Below are positions 49,772 to 59,472 of a stretch of DNA of 64,000 nt, one piece after another. The DNA lies in contig NZ_VHQH01000038.1 in NCBI RefSeq assembly GCF_006517535.1, positions 1-64,000 on the forward strand, written 5' to 3'. This DNA is from Schumannella sp. 10F1B-5-1 (lineage in GTDB: Bacteria; Actinomycetota; Actinomycetes; Actinomycetales; Microbacteriaceae). The notes under the pieces were generated by a model, which made no database searches, had not been told where the DNA came from, and worked only from the letters and a program-made list of their open reading frames with translations. Both the position numbers and the translations under genes were made by a program. Every line of letters begins with the position of its first letter. The stretch's first letter is position 1.

Positions 49772-49840
49772 GCCGTCGATGGACCGTCGCAGAGCGGATG
49801 CCGGGGTGGGCGTCCAGCGCCGAGCGCGTAGGATTCCCGC

Positions 49841-50470
49841 GTGCCTGCCGACCGCATCCATCTCGTGCGTCATGGCGAAGTGCACAATCCCGACCGGGTG
49901 CTCTACGGCCGCATCCCCGGCTACCGGCTGAGCGAGCTGGGCGAGCGGATGGCGGATGCCGCCGCTGCGTCGCACGCCGCGCATCCGCCCGTGCGGCTCG
50001 TCGCGAGCCCGCTGCAGCGCACGCAGGAGAGCGCCGCGCCCTGGGCCGAGCGCTACGGCCTCGAGATCGTGGCCGACGCCGACCTGATCGAGCCGCACAA
50101 CCGCTTCGAGGGCACGCACGTGCGCACCGCGATCCGCGACGTGCGCAACTGGCCCTACCTGGTGAACCCCTGGCGTCCGAGCTGGGGCGAGGCGTTCTCG
50201 TCGATCGCCGAGCGCATGATGCGCGCCGTCGACACCGCCTGGAACTCGGTCGACACGGGCGAGGTCGTGCTGGTCAGCCACCAGCTGCCGATCTGGATGG
50301 TCGCCCGCACCGTCGCCCGCCAGCGCCTGGCCCACGACCCGCGCGCGCGCCGCTGCACCCTCTCGAGCATCACGAGCCTCGAGCGCCGCGACGGCCGCTT
50401 CGTGGAGGTCGACTATCAGGAACCCGCGCGAGACTTGCTGGCGCAGTCGACCGATCTGGGAGCCGTGTGA
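49841..50470 (+). CDS. Histidine phosphatase family protein
   Basis: This 209-aa protein has the RHG motif near its N terminus (IHLVRHGEVHNP; H11 is the phosphorylated His), LVASPLQRTQESAAPWAE and the second catalytic His in VLVSHQLPIWMV (about 147). It is a phosphoglycerate-mutase-like hydrolase whose substrate is unknown. It is the first gene of the cytochrome c assembly cluster, overlapping the TlpA gene by GTGA. TAGGAT (49829-49834) is 6 nt before the GTG. Confidence 0.88.
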   Translation: MPADRIHLVRHGEVHNPDRVLYGRIPGYRLSELGERMADAAAASHAAHPPVRLVASPLQRTQESAAPWAERYGLEIVADADLIEPHNRFEGTHVRTAIRDVRNWPYLVNPWRPSWGEAFSSIAERMMRAVDTAWNSVDTGEVVLVSHQLPIWMVARTVARQRLAHDPRARRCTLSSITSLERRDGRFVEVDYQEPARDLLAQSTDLGAV

Positions 50471-51084
50471 ACGCCCGAACCCGCCCCGCCTTCGCGGCGC
50501 GCGCCGCCGCGATCGCCGCGGTCGCCGCGCTGGCCCTCGCCGGATGCACGGCGCAGGCCGACACCCTGTCGAAGGACTACCGCGACAACGCCGGCAAGAA
50601 CTACGTCTCCTCCGACGGCTCGACGCAGACCTTCGCCCCCGACGACCGCAAGGCCGCGGTCGAGTACGGCGGCGAGACGCCCGAGGGCGACACCATCACG
50701 AGCACGAGCCTCAAGGGCAAGGTCGTGGTGATGAACTTCTGGTACGCCTCGTGCGGGCCGTGCCGCATCGAGGCGCCCGACCTCAAGGACCTCTCCGACG
50801 AGCTCGCCGGCGACGACGTCAGCTTCCTCGGGGTGAACGTGCGCGACGACGGCGCGACGGCGCAGACCTTCGAGAAGAAGTACGACCTCGCCTACCCGAC
50901 CCTGCTCGACGCGGGCGACAACGAGGTGCAGCTCGCCTTCGCCGGCGCCGTCTCGGCGAACGCCGTGCCGACGACCCTGGTGATCGACCAGGAGGGCCGG
51001 GTGGCCGCCCGCTTCAGTGGACGCATCCAGAGCCCGGATGTGCTGAAGCAGGTCATCGAAGACACCCTCGCCGAGGCGAAGTAG
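50467..51084 (+). CDS. TlpA/ResA-type thiol-disulfide lipoprotein
   Basis: This 205-aa exported thioredoxin-like protein has the lipobox ALALAGC (Cys about 27) and the redox motif YASCGPCRIEAPDL (about residue 95), with the cis-Pro in VPTTLVIDQEGR. It would keep the haem-binding cysteines of apocytochrome c reduced outside the membrane. It is translationally coupled to the phosphatase gene upstream, and its TAG overlaps the GTG of the CcdA gene by one base. Confidence 0.9.
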   Translation: MNARTRPAFAARAAAIAAVAALALAGCTAQADTLSKDYRDNAGKNYVSSDGSTQTFAPDDRKAAVEYGGETPEGDTITSTSLKGKVVVMNFWYASCGPCRIEAPDLKDLSDELAGDDVSFLGVNVRDDGATAQTFEKKYDLAYPTLLDAGDNEVQLAFAGAVSANAVPTTLVIDQEGRVAARFSGRIQSPDVLKQVIEDTLAEAK

Positions 51085-51821
51085 TGGGCTCTCCCGGCGA
51101 GATCGTCTACAGCGGCGGTCTCTGGCTCGCCCTGCCGATCGCGCTCGCCGCGGGCATGATCTCGTTCCTCTCGCCGTGCGTGCTGCCGCTCGTGCCGGGC
51201 TACCTCGGCTTCGTCAGCGGCGTCACCAGCGGGGCCCCGCGCTCGCGCAAGCGCATGGTCGCGGGGGCCGGGTTGTTCGTGCTCGGCTTCTCGGTCGTGT
51301 TCCTGCTCGCCTTCCTGGTGCTCGGCTCGTTCGGCACGTTCCTGCTGCGCTGGCAGGACATGATCCTGCGCGTCGCGGGGGTCGTCGTCATCCTGCTCGG
51401 CATCGTCTTCATCGGGCAGATCAGCTTCCTGCAGCGCTCGATCAAGTCGACCTGGCAGCCCCGCACCGGCCTGATCGGCGCCCCGCTGCTCGGCGTCGTC
51501 TTCGCCGTCGGCTGGACCCCGTGCATCGGCCCGACCCTCGTGGCCGCGCAGTCGCTCGCGCTCAACACCGGGGATGTCGGGCGCTCGCTGCTGATCGGCG
51601 TCGCCTACTGCGTCGGGCTCGGGCTGCCGTTCGTGCTCGTCGCGCTCGGCTTCGGCTGGGTCGGGTCGAGCGTGCGCTGGGTGCGCCGCCACATCCGCCT
51701 GGTCAACATCATCGGCGGGGTGCTGCTGATCGCGATCGGCCTGCTCATGGTGACCGGACTCTGGCTGCAGTTCACGACGAGCCTGGGGGCGGTGATCGAC
51801 GACTATGTCCCCACGCTCTGA
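51084..51821 (+). CDS. ccdA: CcdA-family cytochrome c biogenesis membrane protein
   Basis: This 245-aa, six-helix membrane protein transfers electrons from cytoplasmic thioredoxin to the extracellular ResA-type protein. The redox-active cysteines are in SFLSPCVLPLVPGYLGFVSG and VGWTPCIGPTL. It overlaps the ResB gene downstream by 17 nt. Confidence 0.92.
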   Translation: MGSPGEIVYSGGLWLALPIALAAGMISFLSPCVLPLVPGYLGFVSGVTSGAPRSRKRMVAGAGLFVLGFSVVFLLAFLVLGSFGTFLLRWQDMILRVAGVVVILLGIVFIGQISFLQRSIKSTWQPRTGLIGAPLLGVVFAVGWTPCIGPTLVAAQSLALNTGDVGRSLLIGVAYCVGLGLPFVLVALGFGWVGSSVRWVRRHIRLVNIIGGVLLIAIGLLMVTGLWLQFTTSLGAVIDDYVPTL

Positions 51822-53544
51822 CGAGGACGGCGCGGCGAAGAAGGCCAAGCCCGCCAAGGTCGCGGCGAGCGACCCGCTGCGCCCCGACGACTACATCGGC
51901 AGCCCCGACCCCGTGGATGCGCGCCCCGCCCGCACCGCGAAGGGCTCTGCCGCGGCATCCAGCGAGGCCCCCGTGGCCGCCAAGCTCGGCCCGGTCGGCT
52001 GGGTGCGCTTCGTGTGGCGTCAGCTCACGAGCATGCGCACGGCGCTCGTGCTGCTGCTCCTGCTGGCGCTCGCGGCCGTTCCCGGATCGCTCGTGCCGCA
52101 GAACAGCGCCGACCCGAACGGCGTCATCCAGTACCAGCAGCAGAACCCCGAGCTCTACAAGGTGCTCGACGCGCTGCAGGTGTTCGACACCTACACCTCG
52201 TTCTGGTTCTCGGCCATCTACCTGCTGCTGTTCGTCTCGCTCATCGGCTGCATCATCCCGCGCACCGTGCACCACCTGAAGGCGCTGCGGGCGAAGCCGC
52301 CGACCACGCCGGCGCGGCTGTCGCGTCTGCCCGGACACCTGGTCTCGTCGACCGGGGCCGACGCCGAGACGGCCATCGCCGAGGCGACCCGCGTGCTCAA
52401 GCGCCAGGGCTACCGGGTCGAGCGCTACGACCGCCGGGGTCGCGTCACCGTGTCGGCCGAGCGCGGCTACCTGCGCGAGACCGGCAACCTGATCTTCCAC
52501 ACGGGGCTCCTCGCGATCCTGGTGCTCGTCGCGACCGGCGGCGGCTTCATCTACACGGGCGAGAAGCTGCTCGTGCAGGGCCAGAGCTTCACGAACGCGC
52601 TCGCCGGCTACGACACCTTCAGCCCCGGCCGCTTCTTCGACGAGGCCCAGCTGAGCCCCTACTCGCTGCGGCTCGATGACTTCGACGACGAGTACTCGGT
52701 CGACAAGCTCACCGGCCAGTCGCATCCCGAGGACTACACGGCCAAGGTCAGCACCCGCACCCTCGGCGGCGAGTGGGAGAAGCACGACATCAAGGTCAAC
52801 TCGCCGCTCTCGATCGGCGGCACGCAGGTCTACCTGCTCGGCAACGGCTACGCGCCCGAGCTGACGGTGCGCGACGCCGACGGGAACATCGTGTTCCAGG
52901 ATGCGGTGCCCTTCCGCAGCCAGAACAGCAATCTGACGGGGCTCGGCGTGCTCAAGATCCCCGACGGGCTGAAGGAGCAGGCGGGCTTCATCGGCTACTT
53001 CTATCCGACCCCGGCCGAGAGCGCCGACGGCCTGTTCACGTCGGTGTACCCGGGCACGAGCTCGTCGAGCCTGATCAGTCTGCAGATGTACACGGGCGAC
53101 CTCGGCCTCGACACCGGCGAGGCGGTCAACGCCTACAACCTGGACATCGACGACCTCACGCAGGTCGCCGGCGCCGACTCGGCGACGAAGTCGCTGCAGC
53201 TGCGCGTCGGCGAGAAGGTCGACCTGCCCGACGGGCTCGGCTCGCTCGAGTTCACCGGCATCAAGCGCTACGTCGGCATCTCGATCCACCACGATCCGAC
53301 GCAGGGCTTCGTGCTGCTGCTCGCGGTGCTCGCGATCGTCGGACTGCTCGTGAGCCTGTTCATCCCGCGCCGACGGCTCTGGGTGGCGGCGACGTCGGCC
53401 GACGGCGGGGGAGCCGCGCTCGAGTTCGCGGCGCTGGCCCGCGGCGACGATCCGCGTCTCGACGACGCGGTGCTCGCGGTCGAGCGCGAGCTCGCGAAGC
53501 GGCTGCGCGCGTCGGCTCCGGCGCCGGCTTCGCCCTCCGAGTAG
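51805..53544 (+). CDS. resB: ResB-family cytochrome c biogenesis protein
   Basis: This 579-aa membrane protein with CcsB forms the system II haem delivery and ligation complex. After a Lys/Ala-rich cytoplasmic start it has membrane helices (MRTALVLLLLLALAAVPGSL, FSAIYLLLFVSLIGCIIP, NLIFHTGLLAILVLVATGGG), a large extracellular domain and a final helix (GFVLLLAVLAIVGLLVSLFI). ISIHHDP precedes the final helix and contains a conserved His. The C-terminal tail after the last helix is cytoplasmic. Confidence 0.9.
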   Translation: MSPRSDEDGAAKKAKPAKVAASDPLRPDDYIGSPDPVDARPARTAKGSAAASSEAPVAAKLGPVGWVRFVWRQLTSMRTALVLLLLLALAAVPGSLVPQNSADPNGVIQYQQQNPELYKVLDALQVFDTYTSFWFSAIYLLLFVSLIGCIIPRTVHHLKALRAKPPTTPARLSRLPGHLVSSTGADAETAIAEATRVLKRQGYRVERYDRRGRVTVSAERGYLRETGNLIFHTGLLAILVLVATGGGFIYTGEKLLVQGQSFTNALAGYDTFSPGRFFDEAQLSPYSLRLDDFDDEYSVDKLTGQSHPEDYTAKVSTRTLGGEWEKHDIKVNSPLSIGGTQVYLLGNGYAPELTVRDADGNIVFQDAVPFRSQNSNLTGLGVLKIPDGLKEQAGFIGYFYPTPAESADGLFTSVYPGTSSSSLISLQMYTGDLGLDTGEAVNAYNLDIDDLTQVAGADSATKSLQLRVGEKVDLPDGLGSLEFTGIKRYVGISIHHDPTQGFVLLLAVLAIVGLLVSLFIPRRRLWVAATSADGGGAALEFAALARGDDPRLDDAVLAVERELAKRLRASAPAPASPSE

Positions 53545-53553
53545 CCGGCGTCC

Positions 53554-53613
53554 GCGAGTTGCCCGGTTCGGTCGGGTTGCGGCGCCCGAACCCGGCAGAA
53601 GTGGGCAACTCGC
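53554..53613. repeat. Hairpin repeat, family E (GAGTTGCCC stem)
   Basis: GCGAGTTGCCC (53554-53564) pairs exactly with GGGCAACTCGC (53603-53613). Inside it GGTTCGG and CCGAACC are also inverted. It lies between resB and the ccsB promoter. Only this copy was seen. Confidence 0.8.
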
Positions 53614-53637
53614 GCCAACAGACGCGGGCGTTCGGCG

Positions 53638-53726
53638 CACAGGCCGCAGACGCAGGGTGACGGCGGTGCGGGGTGCGGCATTCCGTTCCCGAGCGAGAGC
53701 CCACAGGCCGCAGACGTAGGATGACG
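53638..53726 (+). promoter_or_regulatory. Duplicated promoter segment upstream of ccsB
   Basis: CACAGGCCGCAGACG(C/T)AGG(G/A)TGACG occurs at 53638-53662 and again at 53702-53726. The second copy contains TAGGAT (53717-53722), a -10 placed 7 nt before GTG 53730. The first copy reads CAGGGT, so it is a weaker version. This is a direct duplication with 64-bp spacing. Confidence 0.6.
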
Positions 53727-53729
53727 CCC

Positions 53730-54833
53730 GTGGATTCCGACTCCCTCGCGACGCTGTCGCTCGTCGCCGTGTACTCGGCGATCGCGGTCTACGTGCTCGC
53801 CTTCATCGCGTTCGTGCTCGACCTCTCGGCGCGCAGCGCGCGCGGCCTGAAGCTCGACGCCGAACGCGAGCGCGACGCGGCCGCCTCCGGCGACGTGGAT
53901 GCGCGGCGCGGCCAGCTCGCGGGTGCCTCCGCGGCGGCCCGCGGTGCGGTCGCCGGCGCGACCGCGACGGCCGCCGGGGTGCTCGAGCGTGCGTCGAGCA
54001 TCGGGGGCGCATCCACCGGCTCGAACGGCGCCGGCTCGACCGCGACCGTCGACGACGAGGTCAACATCGGCAGCCGCTGGCAGCGCACCGGCCTCGCGCT
54101 GACCGTGATCGCCTGGCTGATCCACGTCGCCGCGATCGTGATGCGCGGCCTCGCCGCCGGCCGCGTGCCGTGGGCGAACATGTTCGAGTTCGCGATGACC
54201 GGCACCGGCGTGATCGTGACCGTGTTCCTGATCGTGCAGTTCTGGCGCGACCTGCGCTTCCTCGGCGCCTACGTCACGGGCATCGTCGCCCTGCTGCTCG
54301 GCCTCGCGACCGTCAACTTCTACGTGGCCGTGACCCCGCTGCCGCCGCCCCTGCAGTCGGCCTGGCTCGTCATCCACGTCTTCGTCGCCACGCTCGGCAC
54401 GGGCTTCTTCGCGGTCGGCGCGGGCCTGTCGATCCTGCAGCTCATGCAGGTGCGCCGCGAGGCCGGCGGCATGCAGCGCGTTCCGCTGCTGCGCACGCTG
54501 CCCTCGTCGGAGGCGCTCGAGAGCATGGCCTACCGCGTGATCGTGGTCGGCTTCGCGTTCTGGACCTTCACCCTCATCGCCGGCGCCATCTGGGCCGAGC
54601 GCGCCTGGGGCCGCTACTGGGGCTGGGACACGAAGGAGGTCTGGACCTTCGTGATCTGGGTCGTCTTCGCCGGCTACATCCACGCCCGCGCGACGAAGGG
54701 CTGGCGCGGCTCGCGCGCGGCCTACCTCGCGGTGATCGGCTTCACGGCGGTGCTGTTCAACTTCACGATCGTGAACCTGTTCTTCAAGGGCCTGCACTCG
54801 TACTCGGGGCTGGATCTCGACACCGGGATGTGA
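53730..54833 (+). CDS. ccsB: CcsB/ResC cytochrome c biogenesis protein
   Basis: This 367-aa membrane protein delivers haem in the system II pathway. It has the signature tryptophan-rich WGRYWGWDTKEVWTF (about residue 297), the conserved His-containing LIHVAAIVMRGLAAGRVPWANMFEF and WLVIHVFVATLGTGFF. A Gly/Ala/Ser-rich insert of about 60 residues follows the first helix. GTG 53730 is preferred from the TAGGAT spacing; ATG 53721 overlaps that box and is less likely. Confidence 0.92.
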   Translation: MDSDSLATLSLVAVYSAIAVYVLAFIAFVLDLSARSARGLKLDAERERDAAASGDVDARRGQLAGASAAARGAVAGATATAAGVLERASSIGGASTGSNGAGSTATVDDEVNIGSRWQRTGLALTVIAWLIHVAAIVMRGLAAGRVPWANMFEFAMTGTGVIVTVFLIVQFWRDLRFLGAYVTGIVALLLGLATVNFYVAVTPLPPPLQSAWLVIHVFVATLGTGFFAVGAGLSILQLMQVRREAGGMQRVPLLRTLPSSEALESMAYRVIVVGFAFWTFTLIAGAIWAERAWGRYWGWDTKEVWTFVIWVVFAGYIHARATKGWRGSRAAYLAVIGFTAVLFNFTIVNLFFKGLHSYSGLDLDTGM

Positions 54834-54860
54834 CCGGAGGCGCGGCCGTCGCCCCGCGCC

Positions 54861-55085
54861 TCAGCTGCTCGGCTTCTCGCTGAGGTCGTCGTGCGGCGCG
54901 AGCATCCGGATGCGGTGCTCACGCAGGCTCGCCAGCAGCCGTCGCACGCACAGCACCAGCAGCACGGCTCCGCCCAGGGCGAGCAGGAAGGCGTAGACCG
55001 CTCCGCCAGCGGTGAGGGCGATGCCGCCGACCAGGGCGACGGCGCTGACGAGCAGCCCGAGCAGGGGCGGCACGTCGCTCTTCAC
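54861..55085 (-). CDS. Small two-helix membrane protein downstream of menC
   Basis: This 74-aa protein has two hydrophobic helices (LLGLLVSAVALVGGIALTAG and AFLLALGGAVLLVLCVRRLL) and a charged tail. Its GTG overlaps the menC stop (GTGA), so it is translated with menC. No family is recognised; it is similar in size to the other small membrane proteins of this cluster. Confidence 0.65.
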   Translation of the reverse strand: MKSDVPPLLGLLVSAVALVGGIALTAGGAVYAFLLALGGAVLLVLCVRRLLASLREHRIRMLAPHDDLSEKPSS

Positions 55086-56203
55086 GAGCGGCTCGGTCCG
55101 TCGGGGGTCGGCTGCGCGGCGTCCGCGGGGGCCGCGGCGCCTGCGGCGTTCGTGGTGCTTGCGACGTTCCGGGTGCCCCCGGTGCCCGCGGCCAGCAGCG
55201 CGTGGCACCGGGCCAGACGCGCGCGCCACCAGGCGTCGCGCTCGGGCGACGCGGCGTGCGCATCCAGCAGCTCGGCGTCAGGATCGACGCGGCGCACCGC
55301 GATCGAGCCGCGCTCGGCGCGCAGCGGGGTCGAGGTCACGTCGGCCGCCAGCAGGGATGCGGTGCCGAGCCCGCAGTCGAAGTCGAGCTCGGGCAGGGCG
55401 GCGGCCAGTCGGGCGCCCATCGCGAGGCCCACGCTCGTGTCGATCGCGCTCGAGACGACCGCCGGAACCCCCGCCTCGGCCACGATCCGCAGCGCCGCCG
55501 CGACCCCGCCGAGGGGCTGCGCCTTCACGACCACGAGGTCGGCGGCGCCCTCGCGCACGACCGCGATCGGATCGCTCGCCTTGCGCACGCTCTCGTCGGC
55601 GGCGATCGGCAGATCCCAGTCGTGCAGCCGCTGGCGCAGCTCGGCCAGCTCGGGAACGGTCGCGCAGGGCTGCTCGAGATACTCGAGGTCGAACGCGGCC
55701 AGCTCGTGGGCGGCGTGCTCGGCCTCGTCGATGTTCCAGCCGCCGTTCGCATCCACCCTGATACGCCCCTCGGGCCCGATCGCCGCGCGCACGGCGCGCA
55801 CGCGCGCCACGTCGTCGGCGAGGGTCTGACCGCGCTCGGCGACCTTGACCTTGACCGTGCGGCAGCCGTCGAAGCGGGCGAGCACCTCGGGCACGCGCCG
55901 CGCATCCACCGCCGGCATCGTCGCGTTGACCGGGATGCGGTCGCGCAGCACGGCGGGCTGGTCGCGCTCGGGCGTCCAGCCGAAGTCGAGGGCGGCGGCG
56001 AGCCAGGCGCTCGCCTCGGCGTCGTCGTACTCGGCGAAGGGCGAGAACTCGGTCCAGCCGGCCGGTCCGCGCAGCAGCAGCGCCTCGCGCACGTCGATGC
56101 CGCGGAACCGCGTCGCGAGCGGCAGCGCCACGACCCGCGCGCTCGCCAGCACCTCGTCGAGCGGGGGGAGCGCGGCGAGCCCGGACTGCGCGGCATCGGA
56201 CAT
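55082..56203 (-). CDS. menC: o-Succinylbenzoate synthase
   Basis: This 373-aa enolase-superfamily enzyme dehydrates SHCHC to o-succinylbenzoate in menaquinone synthesis. Motifs are TVKVKVAERG (the catalytic KxK), RVDANGGWN (metal Asp), LEYLEQPC (metal Glu), AADESV (metal Asp/Glu) and VVKAQPLGG (second catalytic Lys). The C-terminal 40 residues are Ala/Thr-rich. Upstream, on the minus strand, CACACT is a weak -10. Confidence 0.92.
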   Translation of the reverse strand: MSDAAQSGLAALPPLDEVLASARVVALPLATRFRGIDVREALLLRGPAGWTEFSPFAEYDDAEASAWLAAALDFGWTPERDQPAVLRDRIPVNATMPAVDARRVPEVLARFDGCRTVKVKVAERGQTLADDVARVRAVRAAIGPEGRIRVDANGGWNIDEAEHAAHELAAFDLEYLEQPCATVPELAELRQRLHDWDLPIAADESVRKASDPIAVVREGAADLVVVKAQPLGGVAAALRIVAEAGVPAVVSSAIDTSVGLAMGARLAAALPELDFDCGLGTASLLAADVTSTPLRAERGSIAVRRVDPDAELLDAHAASPERDAWWRARLARCHALLAAGTGGTRNVASTTNAAGAAAPADAAQPTPDGPSRS

Positions 56204-56312
56204 GCGAGTCAGTGTGCCACGGGCATCCCCGCCACGGATGCTCGCGGACAGGCGCTGGCGTTCGACGCCGGGGCTGCGCGCGGTCGGCGTCGCCGGCGCA
56301 TCCGCGTCGACC

Positions 56313-56517
56313 CGAGGGTGGCCGTAGATGCACGCGATCATCGGCGTGTCGCGGGCGTTCGTGGCCACCCTGACGAGAGTGGGGTTCGCGGGTGGCCACA
56401 AGTGCACGGATGCGGCGGCGTGTCGCGCGCATTCGTGGCCACCCTCGGGAGAGCGGTGGTCGTGGGTGGCCACAGGTGCTCGGGCGTGGCGGCGTGTTGC
56501 GGGCATTCGTGGCCAGC
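56313..56517. repeat. Three tandem hairpin repeats, family A
   Basis: Copies span about 56313-56371, 56389-56447 and 56464-56517. Each has a left arm GGGTGGCC(A/G) and a right arm GCATTCGTGGCCACCC or close variants, and a centre with GCGTGT(C/T)GCG. Spacing is about 75 bp, as at 462-598. They occupy half of the 392-bp gap 56204-56595 between the divergent menC and the following gene; the rest holds no gene. Confidence 0.85.
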
Positions 56518-56595
56518 TCCGTGTGGCGAGGTCGTGGCCTGCAGGTGGATGCGACGCCCCGAAGTCAGGGAGAGGCAGGAAGTAGGCTGGAGGGG

Positions 56596-57291
56596 ATGAG
56601 CGATCAGCAGCCGTGGACTCCGGGGCAGCAGCCTCCGCCGACCGCCGCGCCGCAGTGGTCGCAGCCGCAGCAGCCCGCTCCGCAGCAGCCCGCTCCGCAG
56701 CAGCCCGACCCGCAGTGGCAGCAGCCTCAGCACCCGCAGCCGGGCTACCCGCAGCAGGCGCCCGCGGGACAGCCGTCGGTCGCGCCGCAGTGGCAGCAGC
56801 CGCCGGCCGCACAGCCGGCCCCGCAGCAGCAGCCCGGCCCGGCGCCAGTGCGGCCGGTGCAGCAGCCCGCTCCGGTGCAGCAGCCAGCGCAGCCGCCGCT
56901 GGTGGCCGCGCCGCAGTTCACCGGGCCCGCGCCGACGGTGGTGCTCCCGGCGCACGGAGGCACCGCATCCACTGACCCCATCGGCGACGCCGGGGCGACG
57001 GCCGACAGCGCGCCCGACTCCAGGCGCCGCCGCGGCACGGGCGTTCTCGCCCTCGTGCTCGTGGTGCTCATGCTCGTCGCGACCGGCGTCGGCATCGCGG
57101 TGTCGCCGGGCAGCGCGACCGCCGGCATCGTCTGGTCGATCCTCGCGATCGCGCTCGGCGTCGGCGCGCTCGCCGTGGGCCTGACGGCCACGATCCTCGG
57201 CCGGGGCCGCGCCCTCGGCATCGTCGCGATGGTGCTCGGCGTGGTGCTGAACCCGCCGGTGCTCGCGTTCCTGACCAATGTGGGGGCCTGA
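56596..57291 (+). CDS. Pro/Gln-rich membrane protein (DUF4190-like)
   Basis: This 231-aa protein has about 110 residues of Pro/Gln/Ala-rich sequence (PQQPAPQQ-type repeats), an acidic-to-basic linker and two or three C-terminal membrane helices (GTGVLALVLVVLMLVATGVGIAVS, IVWSILAIALGVGALAVGLTATILG, GIVAMVLGVVLNPPVLAFL). It resembles actinobacterial DUF4190-type proteins of unknown role. TAGGCT (56583-56588) is 7 nt before the ATG, and GGAGGGG also fits a ribosome binding site. It precedes menB by 6 bp. Confidence 0.75.
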   Translation: MSDQQPWTPGQQPPPTAAPQWSQPQQPAPQQPAPQQPDPQWQQPQHPQPGYPQQAPAGQPSVAPQWQQPPAAQPAPQQQPGPAPVRPVQQPAPVQQPAQPPLVAAPQFTGPAPTVVLPAHGGTASTDPIGDAGATADSAPDSRRRRGTGVLALVLVVLMLVATGVGIAVSPGSATAGIVWSILAIALGVGALAVGLTATILGRGRALGIVAMVLGVVLNPPVLAFLTNVGA

Positions 57292-57296
57292 TCCCG

Positions 57297-58211
<915 letters not shown>

Positions 58212-58226
58212 TCGCGTGACCCGCCC

Positions 58227-59405
58227 GTGACCCGGCCGCTGCAGGCGCTCGGCGCCGACGCCGACGTGTTCGCGGCGCTGCGCGCGGCGCTCTCGGGCGG
58301 ACCCGCGATCCTGCCGCTCGCGCCGGGCGAGCACCGCGGCGACCGCGCCGACCTGCCGGCCGAGGTCGAGCAGAAGGTCGCGCTCGTCGTGCAGACCAGC
58401 GGCTCGACCGGGCGTCCGAAGCGCGTCGCGCTGTCGGCGGATGCGATCCTCGCGAACGCAGGCGCGAGCCAGGCCGCGCTCGGCGGCCCCGGGCAGTGGA
58501 TCCTCGCGCTGCCGACGCACTACATCGCCGGCCTCAACGTGCTCAGCCGCTCGCTCGCCGCCGGCACCGAGCCGGTCATCGTGCCCGGCGAGCACTTCAC
58601 GGCCGACGGCTTCGTCGCGGCGACGCGCGAGCTGAGCATCCCGGAGCGCTTCGTCGCCCTCGTGCCGGCGCAGCTGACGACGCTGCTCGACGACCGCGCC
58701 GCGCTCGCCGAGCTGCGCCGGTTCCAGCGCGTGCTCGTCGGCGGGCAGGCGACGCCGCGTGCGCTGCTCGAGCGGGCCGAGGATGCGGGCGTCGCCGTGT
58801 CGCGCAGCTACGGCTCGAGCGAGACGAGCGGCGGATGCGTCTACGACGGCGTGCCGATCGGCACGACCCAGGTGCGCATCGTCGACGGCGAGGTGCAGCT
58901 CGGCGGGCCGAGTCTGGCCGAGGGATACCTCGGCGACGCGGAGCTGACGGCCGACCGCTTCGTCGTCGACGAGGGGATGCGGTGGTACCGCACCTCCGAC
59001 GGCGGGCGGCTCGAGAACGTCGTGCCCGACGCCGCTGCCGACGCGGGCGCACCGGCCGTCGAGCGCCTCGTCGTGACCGGCCGCCTCGACGACGTGATCA
59101 TCTCCGGCGGCGTCAAGGTCGCGCTCGCCGCGGTCGAGCGCACGCTGCGCGAGCTGCCGGGGCTCGTGGATGCGGTGGTCGTCGCCGCGGACGACCCGCG
59201 CTGGGGCGAGGCCCCCGTCGCGTTCACCGCCGCTCCCGCCGACCGCGTCGACGATGCCGCCCTGGCGGAGGCGATCGCCGAGGTCGGGCGTCGGCTCGGG
59301 CCGGCGTCGCGCCCGCGCGCGATCGTGCGCCGCGCATCCCTGCCGCTGCTGGCGAGCGGCAAGCCCGACCGTCCGGCCCTGCGCCGCGAGGCCGCCGCGC
59401 TCTGA
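58227..59405 (+). CDS. menE: o-Succinylbenzoate--CoA ligase
   Basis: This 392-aa acyl-CoA ligase is short for the family. It has VVQTSGSTGRPKRVALS (AMP loop), the GGQATPRALLERA region, SRSYGSSETSGGCVYDG and TGRLDDVIISGGVKVALAAVE. The catalytic Lys is in LASGKPDRPAL near the end. It would activate o-succinylbenzoate for MenB. The start is GTG. Confidence 0.92.
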   Translation: MTRPLQALGADADVFAALRAALSGGPAILPLAPGEHRGDRADLPAEVEQKVALVVQTSGSTGRPKRVALSADAILANAGASQAALGGPGQWILALPTHYIAGLNVLSRSLAAGTEPVIVPGEHFTADGFVAATRELSIPERFVALVPAQLTTLLDDRAALAELRRFQRVLVGGQATPRALLERAEDAGVAVSRSYGSSETSGGCVYDGVPIGTTQVRIVDGEVQLGGPSLAEGYLGDAELTADRFVVDEGMRWYRTSDGGRLENVVPDAAADAGAPAVERLVVTGRLDDVIISGGVKVALAAVERTLRELPGLVDAVVVAADDPRWGEAPVAFTAAPADRVDDAALAEAIAEVGRRLGPASRPRAIVRRASLPLLASGKPDRPALRREAAAL

Positions 59406-59472
59406 CGCCGCGGGCTGCTCGCTTCGCAGACGCTCGACGGGGGCTCATGACACACCGCCTAGGATTCGGTGC

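Noticed and set aside
48173-50335. 720-codon minus-strand frame opposite the SulP and phosphatase genes
   Set aside because: His/Asp/Arg-rich shadow translation with no domain; the plus-strand genes are clearly real.
51772-54797. Long minus-strand frames opposite resB and ccsB
   Set aside because: Antisense shadows of recognisable cytochrome c assembly genes.
56313-56517. Possible CRISPR array (three repeats)
   Set aside because: The repeated unit is itself a long imperfect palindrome with no conserved direct repeat plus unique spacer pattern, and no cas genes are nearby.
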